Below, piece by piece: positions 25,595 to 34,870 of a DNA stretch of 43,248 nt (the first letter of the stretch is position 1; every line of letters begins with the position of its first letter). The position numbers and the translations under genes were made by a program. The stretch comes from Syntrophobacter sp. SbD1 (lineage in GTDB: Bacteria; Desulfobacterota; Syntrophobacteria; Syntrophobacterales; Syntrophobacteraceae): assembly GCA_900290365.1 (NCBI GenBank), contig OMOE01000121.1, forward strand, positions 1 to 43,248, in the 5' to 3' direction. The notes under the pieces were generated by a model. The model saw only the letters and a list, made by a program, of their open reading frames with translations. It was not told the DNA's origin and ran no database searches.

Positions 25595-25810
25595 TCAGAG
25601 CGCCACGGGAGTAAGTGCATAGAGGCGTGATTGCCGTGCGGCTTGCTTTAGGTCCCCTCTGCGCAAGGCCTCCTTTACGTCGTCCAACTTCTGCGCATCA
25701 TCCAGCGATAAATAAGGTGACCATCCCTCGTCGGTGTAGATTAGTTCTACATCAACTTCGGCAACGAATTCACCTTCATGGACAAGCTTTGTGTGTTGTC
25801 TTTTTCTCAC
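25595..25810 (-). CDS. Small acidic-helical partner of the DUF4258 protein
   Basis: A 71-residue protein starting at GTG 25810, with AGGAG 6-7 bases upstream. The start overlaps the DUF4258 stop by 4 bases (GTGA), a sign of coupled translation; a longer frame to 25840 has no such site. It has basic residues at the start, a beta-strand-like centre (EFVAEVDVELIYTDEGWSPY) and a helical end (LDDVKEALRRGDLKQAARQS). I do not know its function. By position it could be the antitoxin of a toxin-antitoxin pair. Confidence 0.75.
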   Translation of the reverse strand: MRKRQHTKLVHEGEFVAEVDVELIYTDEGWSPYLSLDDAQKLDDVKEALRRGDLKQAARQSRLYALTPVAL

Positions 25811-26130
25811 GCTTTTCTCCTGAGAAAATCTTTTGACCAACGACGTGGGTCCAGCCTGTAGCCGGTAACCACCGCCGCCGGCGAAGCAGTCCCTTTCGGA
25901 ATGCCCCAGACCACATGGATTGGACCACCCTCAGCGTCCCTTTGAAGCACGAGGACGCAAGGGCCTTTAGGGTAATCGGGATAATTTTCAATCACTACGG
26001 CGGTAGCAAGACCCGCCAGTATATCCTTCAGGGGAATGTCATCAGCAGCCAACTCGTCATAACCATGGCTAGATATCAGCACCTCCCTTTGGTTCACCAG
26101 ATCAAGAACTCTTTCGAGCGTTTTACTCAC
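25807..26130 (-). CDS. DUF4258 domain protein (possible toxin)
   Basis: A 107-residue DUF4258 protein. Signatures are ISSHGYDELAADDI near the N-terminus, VIENYPDYPKGPCVLVLQRD in the middle and GPIHVVWGIPKG before a C-terminal VTGYRLDPRRWSKDF. DUF4258 proteins are related by predicted fold to small RNase-like toxins, which is an inference. The start is GTG 26130 with a weak, distant ribosome site. The small downstream gene overlaps it by 4 bases, the arrangement common to toxin-antitoxin pairs. Confidence 0.8.
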   Translation of the reverse strand: MSKTLERVLDLVNQREVLISSHGYDELAADDIPLKDILAGLATAVVIENYPDYPKGPCVLVLQRDAEGGPIHVVWGIPKGTASPAAVVTGYRLDPRRWSKDFLRRKA

Positions 26131-26287
26131 AAAGTAAATTTAACCTCTTCTCCATTGAGTTGCTTCTTGGGCTCAGGCATTTTCTACATCCCGCTCTACT
26201 GAATCGTATCTTAGCTCAAAGTTAAAGAGAAATCTAACGCAACTAACAAGAAGTATTGCAAAAAGGCCCGGCGCTGGGGTTAACCCT

Positions 26288-29200
26288 TCATTGCGTGCCA
26301 GACACTGTTTCCTCCTCCTTTCCCTTGTCTCCATAAGCCATATAGTAGACAACCGGCACTACGATAAGTGTAAAAAAAGTCGAAACCGCTATACCGAAGA
26401 TCAATGCCCAGGCGAGGCCGGAGAAGATCGGGTCGAGGGTGATCGGCCATGCCGCCAGCATCGCGGCAAGAGAGGTCAGGAATATGGGTTTTGTTCTTAG
26501 CGCCCCGGCCTCGATAAGCGATCTTTTGAGGGGTTTCCCTTCCTTTATGCGCTTTTCGACGAACTCGATGAGCAGGATCGCGTTTCTTGTGGCTATGCCG
26601 GACAGAGCGATCATACCGATCATGGCCGTGGCGGTGAAATAGACCGGGTTGCCCCATCCGCCCACCGGCTTAGCCGTGAAGAGGTTAAGGAGCCAAAAGC
26701 CCGGCAGGATGCCTATTACCGAAAGGGGCAGGGCAATGAGCTGAATGGCCGGAAGGAGATAGCTCTGAGTCTGGTACAACAGCAGCAGGTATATCCCGAG
26801 CACCGCTATTCCGAAAGCTATCCCGAGGTCGCGAAAGACCCGCAAAGTGATGTCCCATTCCCCTTCACCCGACCAGATCACGTTCACTCCCTTCAGTTCC
26901 GGAGAATGTTCCACTTTGTCTGACAGGGTGAGCACGGCATCGGGGGGAGGCAGTCCGGCTGTCTCTCCAAAAACGTACACGACAGGATCGAGGTTCTTGT
27001 GGTAGATGGGCTGGTCGATGGTGTCATTGAAAAACGTTCCCAGTTCCGACACAAACACCCGGCCGCCGTTGCTTCCGGTTATCATCAATTGTTTCAAATC
27101 CGCCCGGCGGGCTCGTTCATCTCTTGGAAGGCGAAGTTCGATATTGACCGGATGGACTTCGTTATCGATTCGAAGCGAAGTGGGACTCGAACCAAGGACC
27201 GTTCCCTGAAGCGCGTCTGCGATTTGCTGATCGGATATGCCGTTCAGGGCGGCTTTCGTTCTGTCAACCTTGAAGACGGTCTTTGGCTGAGGAGCCACCA
27301 GGGTATCGTCTACGTCCACAATTCCGGGTGTCTGTTCCATTATGCGCCGCACATCCTTCGCCGAATCGGCAATTTGCTCGTAAGGCTCGCCCAGACTGCC
27401 GTGAATCTCGGCGACTATGGTAGCTATAACGGGAGGTCCCGGCGGCACTTCCACTATCTTTGTGTTTGCCCCATGCCGTTGGGCTATTGCCTGGAGATCG
27501 TTTCTTATCCTGAGAGCAAGTGCGTGACTCTGGAACTCTCTTCTCTTCTTGCCCACAAGATTTACCCTGACCTCGGCATATCTTGGACCCTGTCTCAAAT
27601 AGTAGTGGCGCACCAACCCATTGAAATCCACGGGACCCGCAAGCCCCGAATAGCTCATAACGTCGGTAGCTTCGGGAAGCCCGATGAGATATCCTGCGAT
27701 ATCGTGGGCGGCGGCTTCGGTTTTCTCGAGCGTGGTCCCCTCGGGCATGTCAATAACGACATAGAACTCGTTCTTGTTGTCGAAGGGAAGCATCTTGAGC
27801 GGGACTCTGTGTGAGAATACAAGCCAAACGGCAAAAGCCATCAGCACCCCGATCAGTGCAATGAGGCCCAAACGAAGCCTGCGGTCTTTGAACATGGGAC
27901 CCAGAATCCGGCTGTAGCCCTTGAAGAAGGGGTCCTCTTCCAGTGTGTATGCGCTATGGGCGGCATGGCCGTAGCTCCCTCTCAGCATGTGAAGTGAAAG
28001 CCACGGAGTTATGGTGAAGGCGACCAGCAGGCTCAGGAGCATAGCCACCGGGACGTTAAGCGCCATGGGCCTCATATAGGGACCCATCATGCCGGTGATA
28101 AAAAACATCGGCACAAAGGAGATTATAACAGCCAGTGTCGCCAAAATGATGGGGGGCCGAACCTCGTTAACCGCGCTAACTACCGCGTCGAAGGGCTTTT
28201 GTTTTCGCATCGCAAAATGGCGGTGGATATTTTCGACGTCCACTATAGGGTCGTCAACGACCAGGCCAAGGGCGAGAATAAGTGCAAAAAGGGTCACGCG
28301 GTTGATTGTGTAACCAAGCAGAAGGTTTAGAAGCAGGGTAAAGCTGAAGGTGATCGGGACGGCAAGGGCGATGATTATCCCCTCCCGCCAACCAAGGGTG
28401 TAGGCCAAAAGAAGCACCACGATGGCTATCGCCACAAGAAGGGCTTCTACGAGATCGTTTACTTTTTCATCGGCAGTGCGCCCGTAGTCTCTTGTGACGC
28501 GGAGGTGAACACCATCGGGCAGGGCCTTTTGAGCGAACCGTTCGGCTTCCTTGCGGACCTCCTCGGAAACCCATACGGCATTTGTTCCCTTGCGTTTGGC
28601 CACAGCAACCGTTACAGCAGCATAGTCCCTGTGCAGTTCTATATCGGAAGGCCGGCTACGCCCTTGTGCAGCCGGGTCCATATGCGAAAAAGCCCTGTCT
28701 GCAAATGAAATCCTGGTATAGTTGGCTGCCTCGCCGGGACCATCCTCTAAGGTGGCCACCTCCTTCAGGAAGATCGGTTTCATGTTTGAAACGCCGACTA
28801 CAAGGTTTCTCACTTCCTCAACCGTTGAGAGAAAACGGCCTGCATCCAGTCGAACCACACTGTCGCGCTGTATGAGATCGCCTGCCGGAAGGGCGACATT
28901 TGCCGCTTTGAGTGCCCGTTCAACTGCGTCGATTCCTATACCCATTCCAGCCATACGCTGCGGAGAAAGGTGAACCGAGATTTGTCTCTGTCTTCCGCCT
29001 ACTATATAGGTTGTTCCGGCGTTTTTGACTCCCTGAAGACGTATTTCAAGCTCCTCGGCCAGACGGCGGAGCTCAAAATCGCTGGATCGGTCGTCTCCGT
29101 AGAGGGTGAGATTTACGATGGGAACATCATCTATTTCAACCGGCTTTATCACCCAGCCGGTAACTCCGGGCGGCACCTGGTCGATATTGGAGTTGATCTT

Positions 29201-29563
29201 GTTATAGAGCTTGATCCAACTGCGCTCCCGGTCCTCGCCCACATAGAACCGGACGGTAACGATGGCCTGTGACGGGTAACTGGTGGAATAGACGTATTCC
29301 ACGCCGTCTATCTGGTAGAGCAGTTTTTCAAGCCGGGTGGAAACCTGGCGCTCCACCTCGCGCACCGATGCCCCGGGCATGTTGACTAATATATCGGCAA
29401 TGGGCACCACGATCTGCGGGTCTTCTTCGCGGGGCGTGACCAGGAGCGCCGTAGCGCCTGCAACAAGACTTATGAGGATGAGGATGACCGAGAGGTTCCC
29501 GCGAAGAAAGGCCACCACTATCCGGGTCATCCAGTTGTGCGTCGTTTCTTCTACTTCATCCAT
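26288..29563 (-). CDS. RND-family efflux permease (AcrB/hydrophobe-type)
   Basis: A 1091-residue inner-membrane proton-driven transporter with the usual two-fold repeat of membrane and periplasmic porter domains. The fourth helix has LALGLVVDDPIVDVENIHRH (D437, D438, E444), the relay region of RND pumps. The GMMGPYMRPMALNVPVAMLL and LSGIATRNAILLIEFVEKRI stretches are also typical. Sequence in TM4 does not have the metal-pump GAMVDA pattern, so drugs, lipids or other organic compounds are more likely cargo. It is last of the DUF302-HlyD-RND operon, 77 bases after the adaptor gene. No TolC is present locally; the TolC-like gene at 20281 could serve. Confidence 0.9.
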   Translation of the reverse strand: MDEVEETTHNWMTRIVVAFLRGNLSVILILISLVAGATALLVTPREEDPQIVVPIADILVNMPGASVREVERQVSTRLEKLLYQIDGVEYVYSTSYPSQAIVTVRFYVGEDRERSWIKLYNKINSNIDQVPPGVTGWVIKPVEIDDVPIVNLTLYGDDRSSDFELRRLAEELEIRLQGVKNAGTTYIVGGRQRQISVHLSPQRMAGMGIGIDAVERALKAANVALPAGDLIQRDSVVRLDAGRFLSTVEEVRNLVVGVSNMKPIFLKEVATLEDGPGEAANYTRISFADRAFSHMDPAAQGRSRPSDIELHRDYAAVTVAVAKRKGTNAVWVSEEVRKEAERFAQKALPDGVHLRVTRDYGRTADEKVNDLVEALLVAIAIVVLLLAYTLGWREGIIIALAVPITFSFTLLLNLLLGYTINRVTLFALILALGLVVDDPIVDVENIHRHFAMRKQKPFDAVVSAVNEVRPPIILATLAVIISFVPMFFITGMMGPYMRPMALNVPVAMLLSLLVAFTITPWLSLHMLRGSYGHAAHSAYTLEEDPFFKGYSRILGPMFKDRRLRLGLIALIGVLMAFAVWLVFSHRVPLKMLPFDNKNEFYVVIDMPEGTTLEKTEAAAHDIAGYLIGLPEATDVMSYSGLAGPVDFNGLVRHYYLRQGPRYAEVRVNLVGKKRREFQSHALALRIRNDLQAIAQRHGANTKIVEVPPGPPVIATIVAEIHGSLGEPYEQIADSAKDVRRIMEQTPGIVDVDDTLVAPQPKTVFKVDRTKAALNGISDQQIADALQGTVLGSSPTSLRIDNEVHPVNIELRLPRDERARRADLKQLMITGSNGGRVFVSELGTFFNDTIDQPIYHKNLDPVVYVFGETAGLPPPDAVLTLSDKVEHSPELKGVNVIWSGEGEWDITLRVFRDLGIAFGIAVLGIYLLLLYQTQSYLLPAIQLIALPLSVIGILPGFWLLNLFTAKPVGGWGNPVYFTATAMIGMIALSGIATRNAILLIEFVEKRIKEGKPLKRSLIEAGALRTKPIFLTSLAAMLAAWPITLDPIFSGLAWALIFGIAVSTFFTLIVVPVVYYMAYGDKGKEEETVSGTQ

Positions 29564-29640
29564 GCTTGTCTTTCGTTTTCCAGGAGCAAGGTGCAGGAAG
29601 CTGGAAGAAGACCGCTTGCTTGCTTCCCGCTTCCCGCTCC

Positions 29641-30882
29641 TTATTCTTCGCTTTGCGCTTTCTGCACCGATACATCTTCACCCTCACTGAGTCCCGAGAG
29701 CACCTCGATCAGTGGTCCCCTGGTCCGGCCGACCGTTATGAATCTTCTTGAGGGCCGTCCGTTGAGGCCGACAACGTCTGTCAGGCACAATTGGCCGACC
29801 TCCCGAACCGCACGGGCGGGGATAACCAGTGCGTCATAGGTCCCATACGGGACGTATATTCTCGCAAAAAGGCCACTTACAAGACCGGGGGAAGCAGGAA
29901 GGCCGATTTTCACCAACATCGTGCGGGTAGCCGTGTCGGACTGAGGGACGATTTCCCTTATTTCTCCCTCCATGGTACTGTCCAGTGCGTCGATTCCGAC
30001 TTCTATATGCTCTCCGATCTGAAGATGAGGAACAAGCGATTCAGAAACGATTGCGTGGACTTCGGCCTGCGAGGGCGCATCGAGAAAAAAAACGGGTTGG
30101 CCGGGCGCAGCCATATCACCGGCGTTTATCATTTTCTTTACCACACGACCTGAAAAAGGGGCCTCGATTATGGTGTAGCTGAGCATCACCCGGGCTTCCT
30201 TTACCGCTGCTTCGGCTTGCTCCCTCTGTGCCCCCAGCCGTGCTATCTCTCCTTGGGCCGCCTCGACCTCCTGGGTCGCAGAGCCGGCCTGAGCACTGGT
30301 AACATCCCGCTGTGCCCTGGCATTCTGGGCCTGCTGCTCGGTGGCGGCCCCGTTTTTTAAAAGATTTTCATAGCGCCGATAATCCAATGACGCTTTTTCC
30401 TGGTTCGCTTTTGATGCCGAAACCTGATCCTGGGCTGCCCGCAGTTTCGCCCTGGCCCCGTCTATGGCATGAAAAACCGCATCAACCTGCCAATCGGCCT
30501 GGCGAAGTTTTGCCCGGACGTCCCGGTCGTCAAGCGTGGCAAGCACTGTTGGATGTCCGGCCTCGGGTCCGCTAACCCGGTCACCTTCCTTTACCCGGAT
30601 TTCCCTCACCTCGGCCATGAGACGGCTGGATACCTGCGCTTCGCTTCCGGATCGAATGGCTCCGACCTGCTCGATCATAAGGGGAAATGTTTTGCGTTCC
30701 ACCCTCTCAGTTGCCGGCTTTTGCTGAGACGGTTCATGCCCGGCGGCCTCAGGTCCCACCTTTTTTACGAACCCCCCGGCAAGCCAGGACATCAGGACGA
30801 TAAGGACCGCGAGCGCGCCGGCCCCCTTGCCGATAGCAAGAACTCTTCTTTTTCTATCTGTTATTGAATCGCTTTCAGGCAT
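29641..30882 (-). CDS. HlyD/AcrA-type periplasmic adaptor
   Basis: A 413-residue membrane-fusion protein of an RND pump. One N-terminal membrane segment (about 18-35, GAGALAVLIVLMSWLAGGFV) is followed by the barrel-sandwich hybrid start (GAIRSGSEAQVSSRLMAEVR, EIRVKEGDRV). A long alanine/glutamine-rich helical hairpin (about 110-200) follows, then AEAAVKEARVMLSYTIIEAP and FSGRVV. ATG 30882 has GGAG 6 bases upstream and is preferred over TTG 30894. It lies between the DUF302 gene (20 bases) and the permease. Confidence 0.9.
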   Translation of the reverse strand: MPESDSITDRKRRVLAIGKGAGALAVLIVLMSWLAGGFVKKVGPEAAGHEPSQQKPATERVERKTFPLMIEQVGAIRSGSEAQVSSRLMAEVREIRVKEGDRVSGPEAGHPTVLATLDDRDVRAKLRQADWQVDAVFHAIDGARAKLRAAQDQVSASKANQEKASLDYRRYENLLKNGAATEQQAQNARAQRDVTSAQAGSATQEVEAAQGEIARLGAQREQAEAAVKEARVMLSYTIIEAPFSGRVVKKMINAGDMAAPGQPVFFLDAPSQAEVHAIVSESLVPHLQIGEHIEVGIDALDSTMEGEIREIVPQSDTATRTMLVKIGLPASPGLVSGLFARIYVPYGTYDALVIPARAVREVGQLCLTDVVGLNGRPSRRFITVGRTRGPLIEVLSGLSEGEDVSVQKAQSEE

Positions 30883-30902
30883 TCTTAACTCCAAACATTA
30901 TT

Positions 30903-31289
30903 TCACAGCGCGTCGATTACCCGTTTGAGTTTTTCGCGGACAAGCTTTGCTTTCTCAAGAAGTTGAGGGTTCGCAACGGCTTGCATGGAAGCGACGGGAT
31001 CGATTGCGGCCACTTCGGTATTGCCCGAGCCGGCATCCTGCACGATAACATTGCACGGCAGCATCGTGCCGATCTTGTCTTCCAGCTTCAAGGCCTCGTA
31101 GGCCAAACCGGGAATGCAGGCCCCCAGGATGCGATAAGGCCGGAACTCCTGGTTCAACTTGACCCTCAGAGTCTCTTTTACATCAATCTGTGTGATTATG
31201 CCAAAACCCTCCAGCTTCAAAGTTTCAATCGTGTGCTGAACCACTTCTTCGAAAGGCGACGGCAGAATCTTGCTAAAGTAATAGCTCAT
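30903..31289 (-). CDS. DUF302 domain protein
   Basis: A 128-residue cytoplasmic protein of the DUF302 family, with FEEVVQHTIETLKLEGFGII, then RVKLNQEFRPYRILGACIPG, MLPCNVIVQDAGSG and VAAIDPVASM. Two cysteines (ACIP and LPCN) are usual for the family. It may bind a small ligand or metal; function is unknown. AAGGAG sits 7 bases before the ATG. It leads the operon with an RND adaptor and permease, so it may be a sensor or accessory of that pump. Confidence 0.9.
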   Translation of the reverse strand: MSYYFSKILPSPFEEVVQHTIETLKLEGFGIITQIDVKETLRVKLNQEFRPYRILGACIPGLAYEALKLEDKIGTMLPCNVIVQDAGSGNTEVAAIDPVASMQAVANPQLLEKAKLVREKLKRVIDAL

Positions 31290-31640
31290 AATTTACTCCT
31301 TTTGATATGCCGGACCCGATACTGTTGAGCCTTCCTCGAACCTGCGTTGGCCCCAGTCCGGGCATCTCCGGGAAAGCATCACAGACCCTTCACCCGCATT
31401 TTCAAACTCCATCATTTGAGAACCCTGATAATGCGCGAACAGGGACTGAGCAAGGGCAATGTAGTTGATTTTAGTCCAATTATTGAAAGAAGGGACAATG
31501 GATGAGCTTGATTTTGATTGCTAATTCCAAATTCCTGATTCCCAATTCGTAATTATGAAGTGTTTGCCCTCCGGCGATTGAAAATGTTACGGTCATAAGA
31601 AATGCCCGATTTTCCATTCTTCAAGGAGGCCGTTAACCCA
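31290..31640. other. Intergenic region between the DUF302 operon and the hybrid kinase
   Basis: About 350 bases that should hold both divergent promoters. The clear element is a heptamer array at 31523-31557. Nothing else with recognisable structure was seen. Confidence 0.35.
31523..31557. repeat. Heptamer microrepeat (AATTCC-type, five units)
   Basis: AATTCCA, AATTCCT, GATTCCC, AATTCGT and AATTATG follow in strict 7-bp register. The unit is the same as in the right arm after panC (ATTCCTA), 17 kb away. Confidence 0.75.
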
Positions 31641-34199
31641 ATGGCTGATAAAGCCTCATCCCGTGTGCCTGTGTCCAGAACGGACGGTATCAGGGTCGTC
31701 CTGCTGTACGGCATCTTTGCGAGCCTTTGGATTCTGCTCTCCGGCAGGTTGGTGGAGTTGCTTTTCCACGAGCCGAACCGGATCATTCTGGCCGGCATGC
31801 TCATGGGTGGGCTGTTTGTTGCCGTCACCTGCCTTCTGCTCCACAGGGCGATGCGTGGTAATTTGATGGACATATTCGGCATTTCCCGCAGGACGACCGA
31901 GTTGATGCGGGCTGAAGAGGCCCGGCGGGAGAGTGCGGAAATCAATAGCGCTATCATCGATCAGGCAAAAGAGGGCATTGTGCTCGTCGATTGTGAAACG
32001 CTCCGCTTCGTCGACTTCAACGATGCGGCCTGCAATAGCCTGGGGTATTCAAGGGAAGAATTTGCAGGGCTCTCGCTTTTCGATATCCAGGGGGGCCTGA
32101 CGCTAGACGAGTTCACACAGCGTGTCCGGGATATAGTGAAAGCGGAGTATTCAAATTTCGAGAATCAACAGCGCCGCAAGGATGGCACTATATGTGATGT
32201 TCTGGTGAGCAACCAGGTCATTTGCGTTCGCGACCGCAAGTACCTTGTGGTGCTATGGCTGGACATCACCGAGCGCAAAAACGCGCAGAATGCGCTCCAT
32301 GAGAGCGAACTTCGCCTCAGAACCATTTTGCAGACGGTCAATGGCGGATTCTGGCTGATAGATAACGACACTGGAACCTTGGATCTCAATCCGGGCATGA
32401 GCGCCATCCTGGGCAGAAATCGAGAAGATGTCCTCGGCAGGAAGATCTTTGATTTTGTCGATGATGAAAATATGGCCATCTTCGAGCATCAGATAAGACT
32501 GAGGGCCTGGGGAGAAATAGGCGCATATGAGATCGCCCTCTCTCGCCCTGATGGGTCAAAGGTCCTGTGCCAGTTCAATTCGACGCCGCTCTGGGACGGG
32601 TCGGGGACCAAGGTTGGCTCGTTTGCCATGGTGAACGATATCTCCGAGCGCAAGCGGGCTGAAAATGCACTTCGTCAGAGCGAAGCGAGGTACCGGGAAT
32701 TATTTGCCGCCGTATCGGATGCAATTGTTGTTTTTGACGCCGATACCCTCCGGTTCATCGATATGAATGAAAGCGCTTTGCGTTGCTACGGCTATACGCG
32801 GGAGGAATTTCTAAACCTGAAAAAGGCGGATATCCTCGCAGACCCTGAGATCTCAAGAAAATCAGAGGAGGGAACGGCGGCCGGACAAGAGTTAAGAGCA
32901 CCGTTGCGCTACCATCGTAAAAAAGACGGCACCGTGTTTCCCGTTGAAATATCGTCTGTACGGTTCCTGTGGCGTGAACGGGCGCTTGTCTGTGGTGTCA
33001 TTAGAGACATCACCGAGAGAAAGCGTGCGGAGAGGGAAAAGGAAAAGCTCGAAGTGGAGCTTAATCAGGCTCGGAAGATGGAAGCCATTGGACTTTTGGC
33101 CGGGGGCATTGCCCATGATTTCAATAACATGCTTGCTGCCATCATGGGGTTCACTGAGCTGAGCCTGCTCAAACTTAAAGGGGACAACCCGGTTCGGGGG
33201 AACCTTGAGCAGATATTGAAGGCGGCTTCGCGCGCATCGGAGGTCGTGAAACAAATTCTTACTTTTACACGTCAAGGGGTGCTGGAACGCAAACCGGTAA
33301 GAATAGCTCCCATTGTTCAGGATGCTCTGAAACTCCTGCGCTCTTCATTGCCGTCGACAATCGAAATTCGCCAGGAAGTTGCACTCAGTCCCGGCGAAGA
33401 TGTCGTTCTGGCCGATCCCGGTCAGATCCATCAGGTGCTGATGAATTTCGGCACCAACGCCGGCCATGCGATGATAAGCAAAGGGGGCACTATGAGCGTG
33501 AAATTATCGGTAATCACCGATGCATCACAGGTCTCAGTAAATCCGGGTTTGAAAGCTGGGCCCCATGTGTGCATCACTGTGAGCGATACAGGTCATGGGA
33601 TGGATTCGGCAGTGCTCGATCGCGTATTCGATCCTTACTTCACCACCAAGGGACCGGGGGAAGGAACCGGCCTCGGGCTTTCAGTGGTTCAGGGGATCGT
33701 CAAAAGTCATAACGGAGCAATCACCGTAAGAAGCGAACCTAGGCAGGGTACCACCTTTTCCGTGTTTCTACCCGGAATTGAAAAGGCAGACGTGGAAGTC
33801 TGCGAAGCATTCCATATCCCTCCGGCCGGCAGTGAGCGAATACTTCTGGTTGACGACGAAGAAGCCCTAGTGGATTTGGGCAAGGAAATATTGGAGACGC
33901 TTGGCTACCAGGTCACTGCCATGACAAGCAGTCTGGATGCGCTGGAAATTTTTCGAGTACAACCTTATGCTTTTGACCTGGTCATAACTGATATGACGAT
34001 GCCGTCCCTTACAGGCAGAGAACTCGCAAAAAAAATCATCGCTCTTCGTTCGGATACGCCTATCATTTTGTCTACCGGCTTTTGCGATCTGGTCAATGAA
34101 AAACAATCCAAGGAGGCAGGGATACTGGAATTTATTATGAAGCCTTATGAAATCCGCACACTCGCGTGTGCTATCCGAAAAGCTTTGGAGCAAAGATAA
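31641..34199 (+). CDS. Membrane hybrid histidine kinase: 2 TM-PAS-PAS-PAS-HisKA-HATPase-REC
   Basis: An 852-residue hybrid kinase. Two membrane helices lie near the start (VVLLYGIFASLWILLSG and IILAGMLMGGLFVAVTCLLL), with no sizeable periplasmic loop. Three PAS domains follow, each ending in a DI(T/S)ERK motif. The phosphorylated His is H492 (LLAGGIAHDFNNM); the ATPase shows NFGTNAGHAM, DTGHGM and GTGLGLSVVQG. The receiver has D784 (LVITDMTMPSLTG). ATG 31641 follows AAGGAGG by 11 bases; ATG 31602 would add 13 residues. Its stop is one base from that of the convergent receiver gene. The signal is unknown; PAS domains often bind haem or flavin. Confidence 0.9.
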   Translation: MADKASSRVPVSRTDGIRVVLLYGIFASLWILLSGRLVELLFHEPNRIILAGMLMGGLFVAVTCLLLHRAMRGNLMDIFGISRRTTELMRAEEARRESAEINSAIIDQAKEGIVLVDCETLRFVDFNDAACNSLGYSREEFAGLSLFDIQGGLTLDEFTQRVRDIVKAEYSNFENQQRRKDGTICDVLVSNQVICVRDRKYLVVLWLDITERKNAQNALHESELRLRTILQTVNGGFWLIDNDTGTLDLNPGMSAILGRNREDVLGRKIFDFVDDENMAIFEHQIRLRAWGEIGAYEIALSRPDGSKVLCQFNSTPLWDGSGTKVGSFAMVNDISERKRAENALRQSEARYRELFAAVSDAIVVFDADTLRFIDMNESALRCYGYTREEFLNLKKADILADPEISRKSEEGTAAGQELRAPLRYHRKKDGTVFPVEISSVRFLWRERALVCGVIRDITERKRAEREKEKLEVELNQARKMEAIGLLAGGIAHDFNNMLAAIMGFTELSLLKLKGDNPVRGNLEQILKAASRASEVVKQILTFTRQGVLERKPVRIAPIVQDALKLLRSSLPSTIEIRQEVALSPGEDVVLADPGQIHQVLMNFGTNAGHAMISKGGTMSVKLSVITDASQVSVNPGLKAGPHVCITVSDTGHGMDSAVLDRVFDPYFTTKGPGEGTGLGLSVVQGIVKSHNGAITVRSEPRQGTTFSVFLPGIEKADVEVCEAFHIPPAGSERILLVDDEEALVDLGKEILETLGYQVTAMTSSLDALEIFRVQPYAFDLVITDMTMPSLTGRELAKKIIALRSDTPIILSTGFCDLVNEKQSKEAGILEFIMKPYEIRTLACAIRKALEQR

Positions 34200-34200
34200 G

Positions 34201-34605
34201 CTAAGATACCGGCTCGATGTTTGGGCGTTCCCTATCGCTTCCGGCCAGACCGGAAACAATCAGGGAGGCTATTTCATCTCCGGTGGCATTACCTTTCGTC
34301 AGGAAATGACTCGCCCCGTTGCGGAATGCGGCTTCCCGGTATTCAGGAATGTCGTAGCTCGTAAGAATGATAATCTCGGTGTCTGAATTTGTGCTTTTGA
34401 TGGCCCTGGTGATTTCCAGGCCGTTTCGTCCAGGCAGCTTGATGTCCATGAAAATCAGCACAGGTTCAAGCTCTTGAAACTTTGCCAGCGCCTCTTCACC
34501 ATCGGCTGCTTCTTCAATCACCATTGCGGGAAATCGTGTAGTCAGAACGTTTTTTAGAGCATCGCGGAAAATTGGATTGTCCTCAACTATTAAAACATGG
34601 CACAT
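34201..34605 (-). CDS. Single-domain response regulator (receiver only)
   Basis: A 134-residue receiver with D9, the phosphoacceptor D54 (LIFMDIKLPGRNG), T82-type switch (IIILTSYD) and the lysine in FLTKGN. The sequence is closest to NarL-type receivers, but there is no helix-turn-helix, so no DNA-binding output. It is convergent with the hybrid kinase, with one base between the stops, and could be its partner. A 3' truncation that removed an output domain is possible but the C-terminal tail (ERPNIEPVS) ends cleanly. Confidence 0.88.
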   Translation of the reverse strand: MCHVLIVEDNPIFRDALKNVLTTRFPAMVIEEAADGEEALAKFQELEPVLIFMDIKLPGRNGLEITRAIKSTNSDTEIIILTSYDIPEYREAAFRNGASHFLTKGNATGDEIASLIVSGLAGSDRERPNIEPVS

Positions 34606-34870
34606 TTTTACTCCCCACCAATCAGAATGTCATCTCTCGCTCGGCTTTTACTACCGCAATCGGCGGAGGAGGTAAATACACACTATCCTGTAAATGCGGA
34701 CTACATGAACTTCCCAAAACCTTCTAAAAGTGAAATGATAACCGGGTGCGGATCTTTGGGACTGCAATCGGGAGCGCATGCGATCGGAAACCGGCAGGGT
34801 GATAAAAAGGATTGAAATTCCCACATCAGGGCGAAAAGCCTTGTAGACGAAGAATTAAAAGGGGCCAGGC

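Noticed and set aside
27181..27200. T-loop-like string (GGGACTCGAACC) suggestive of a tRNA
   Set aside because: It lies inside the RND permease coding sequence, and no cloverleaf or acceptor stem can be built around it.
34597..34815. 72-codon open frame between the receiver and hemerythrin genes
   Set aside because: It overlaps the receiver start, has no ribosome site and no motif. The 265-base gap otherwise shows nothing recognisable.
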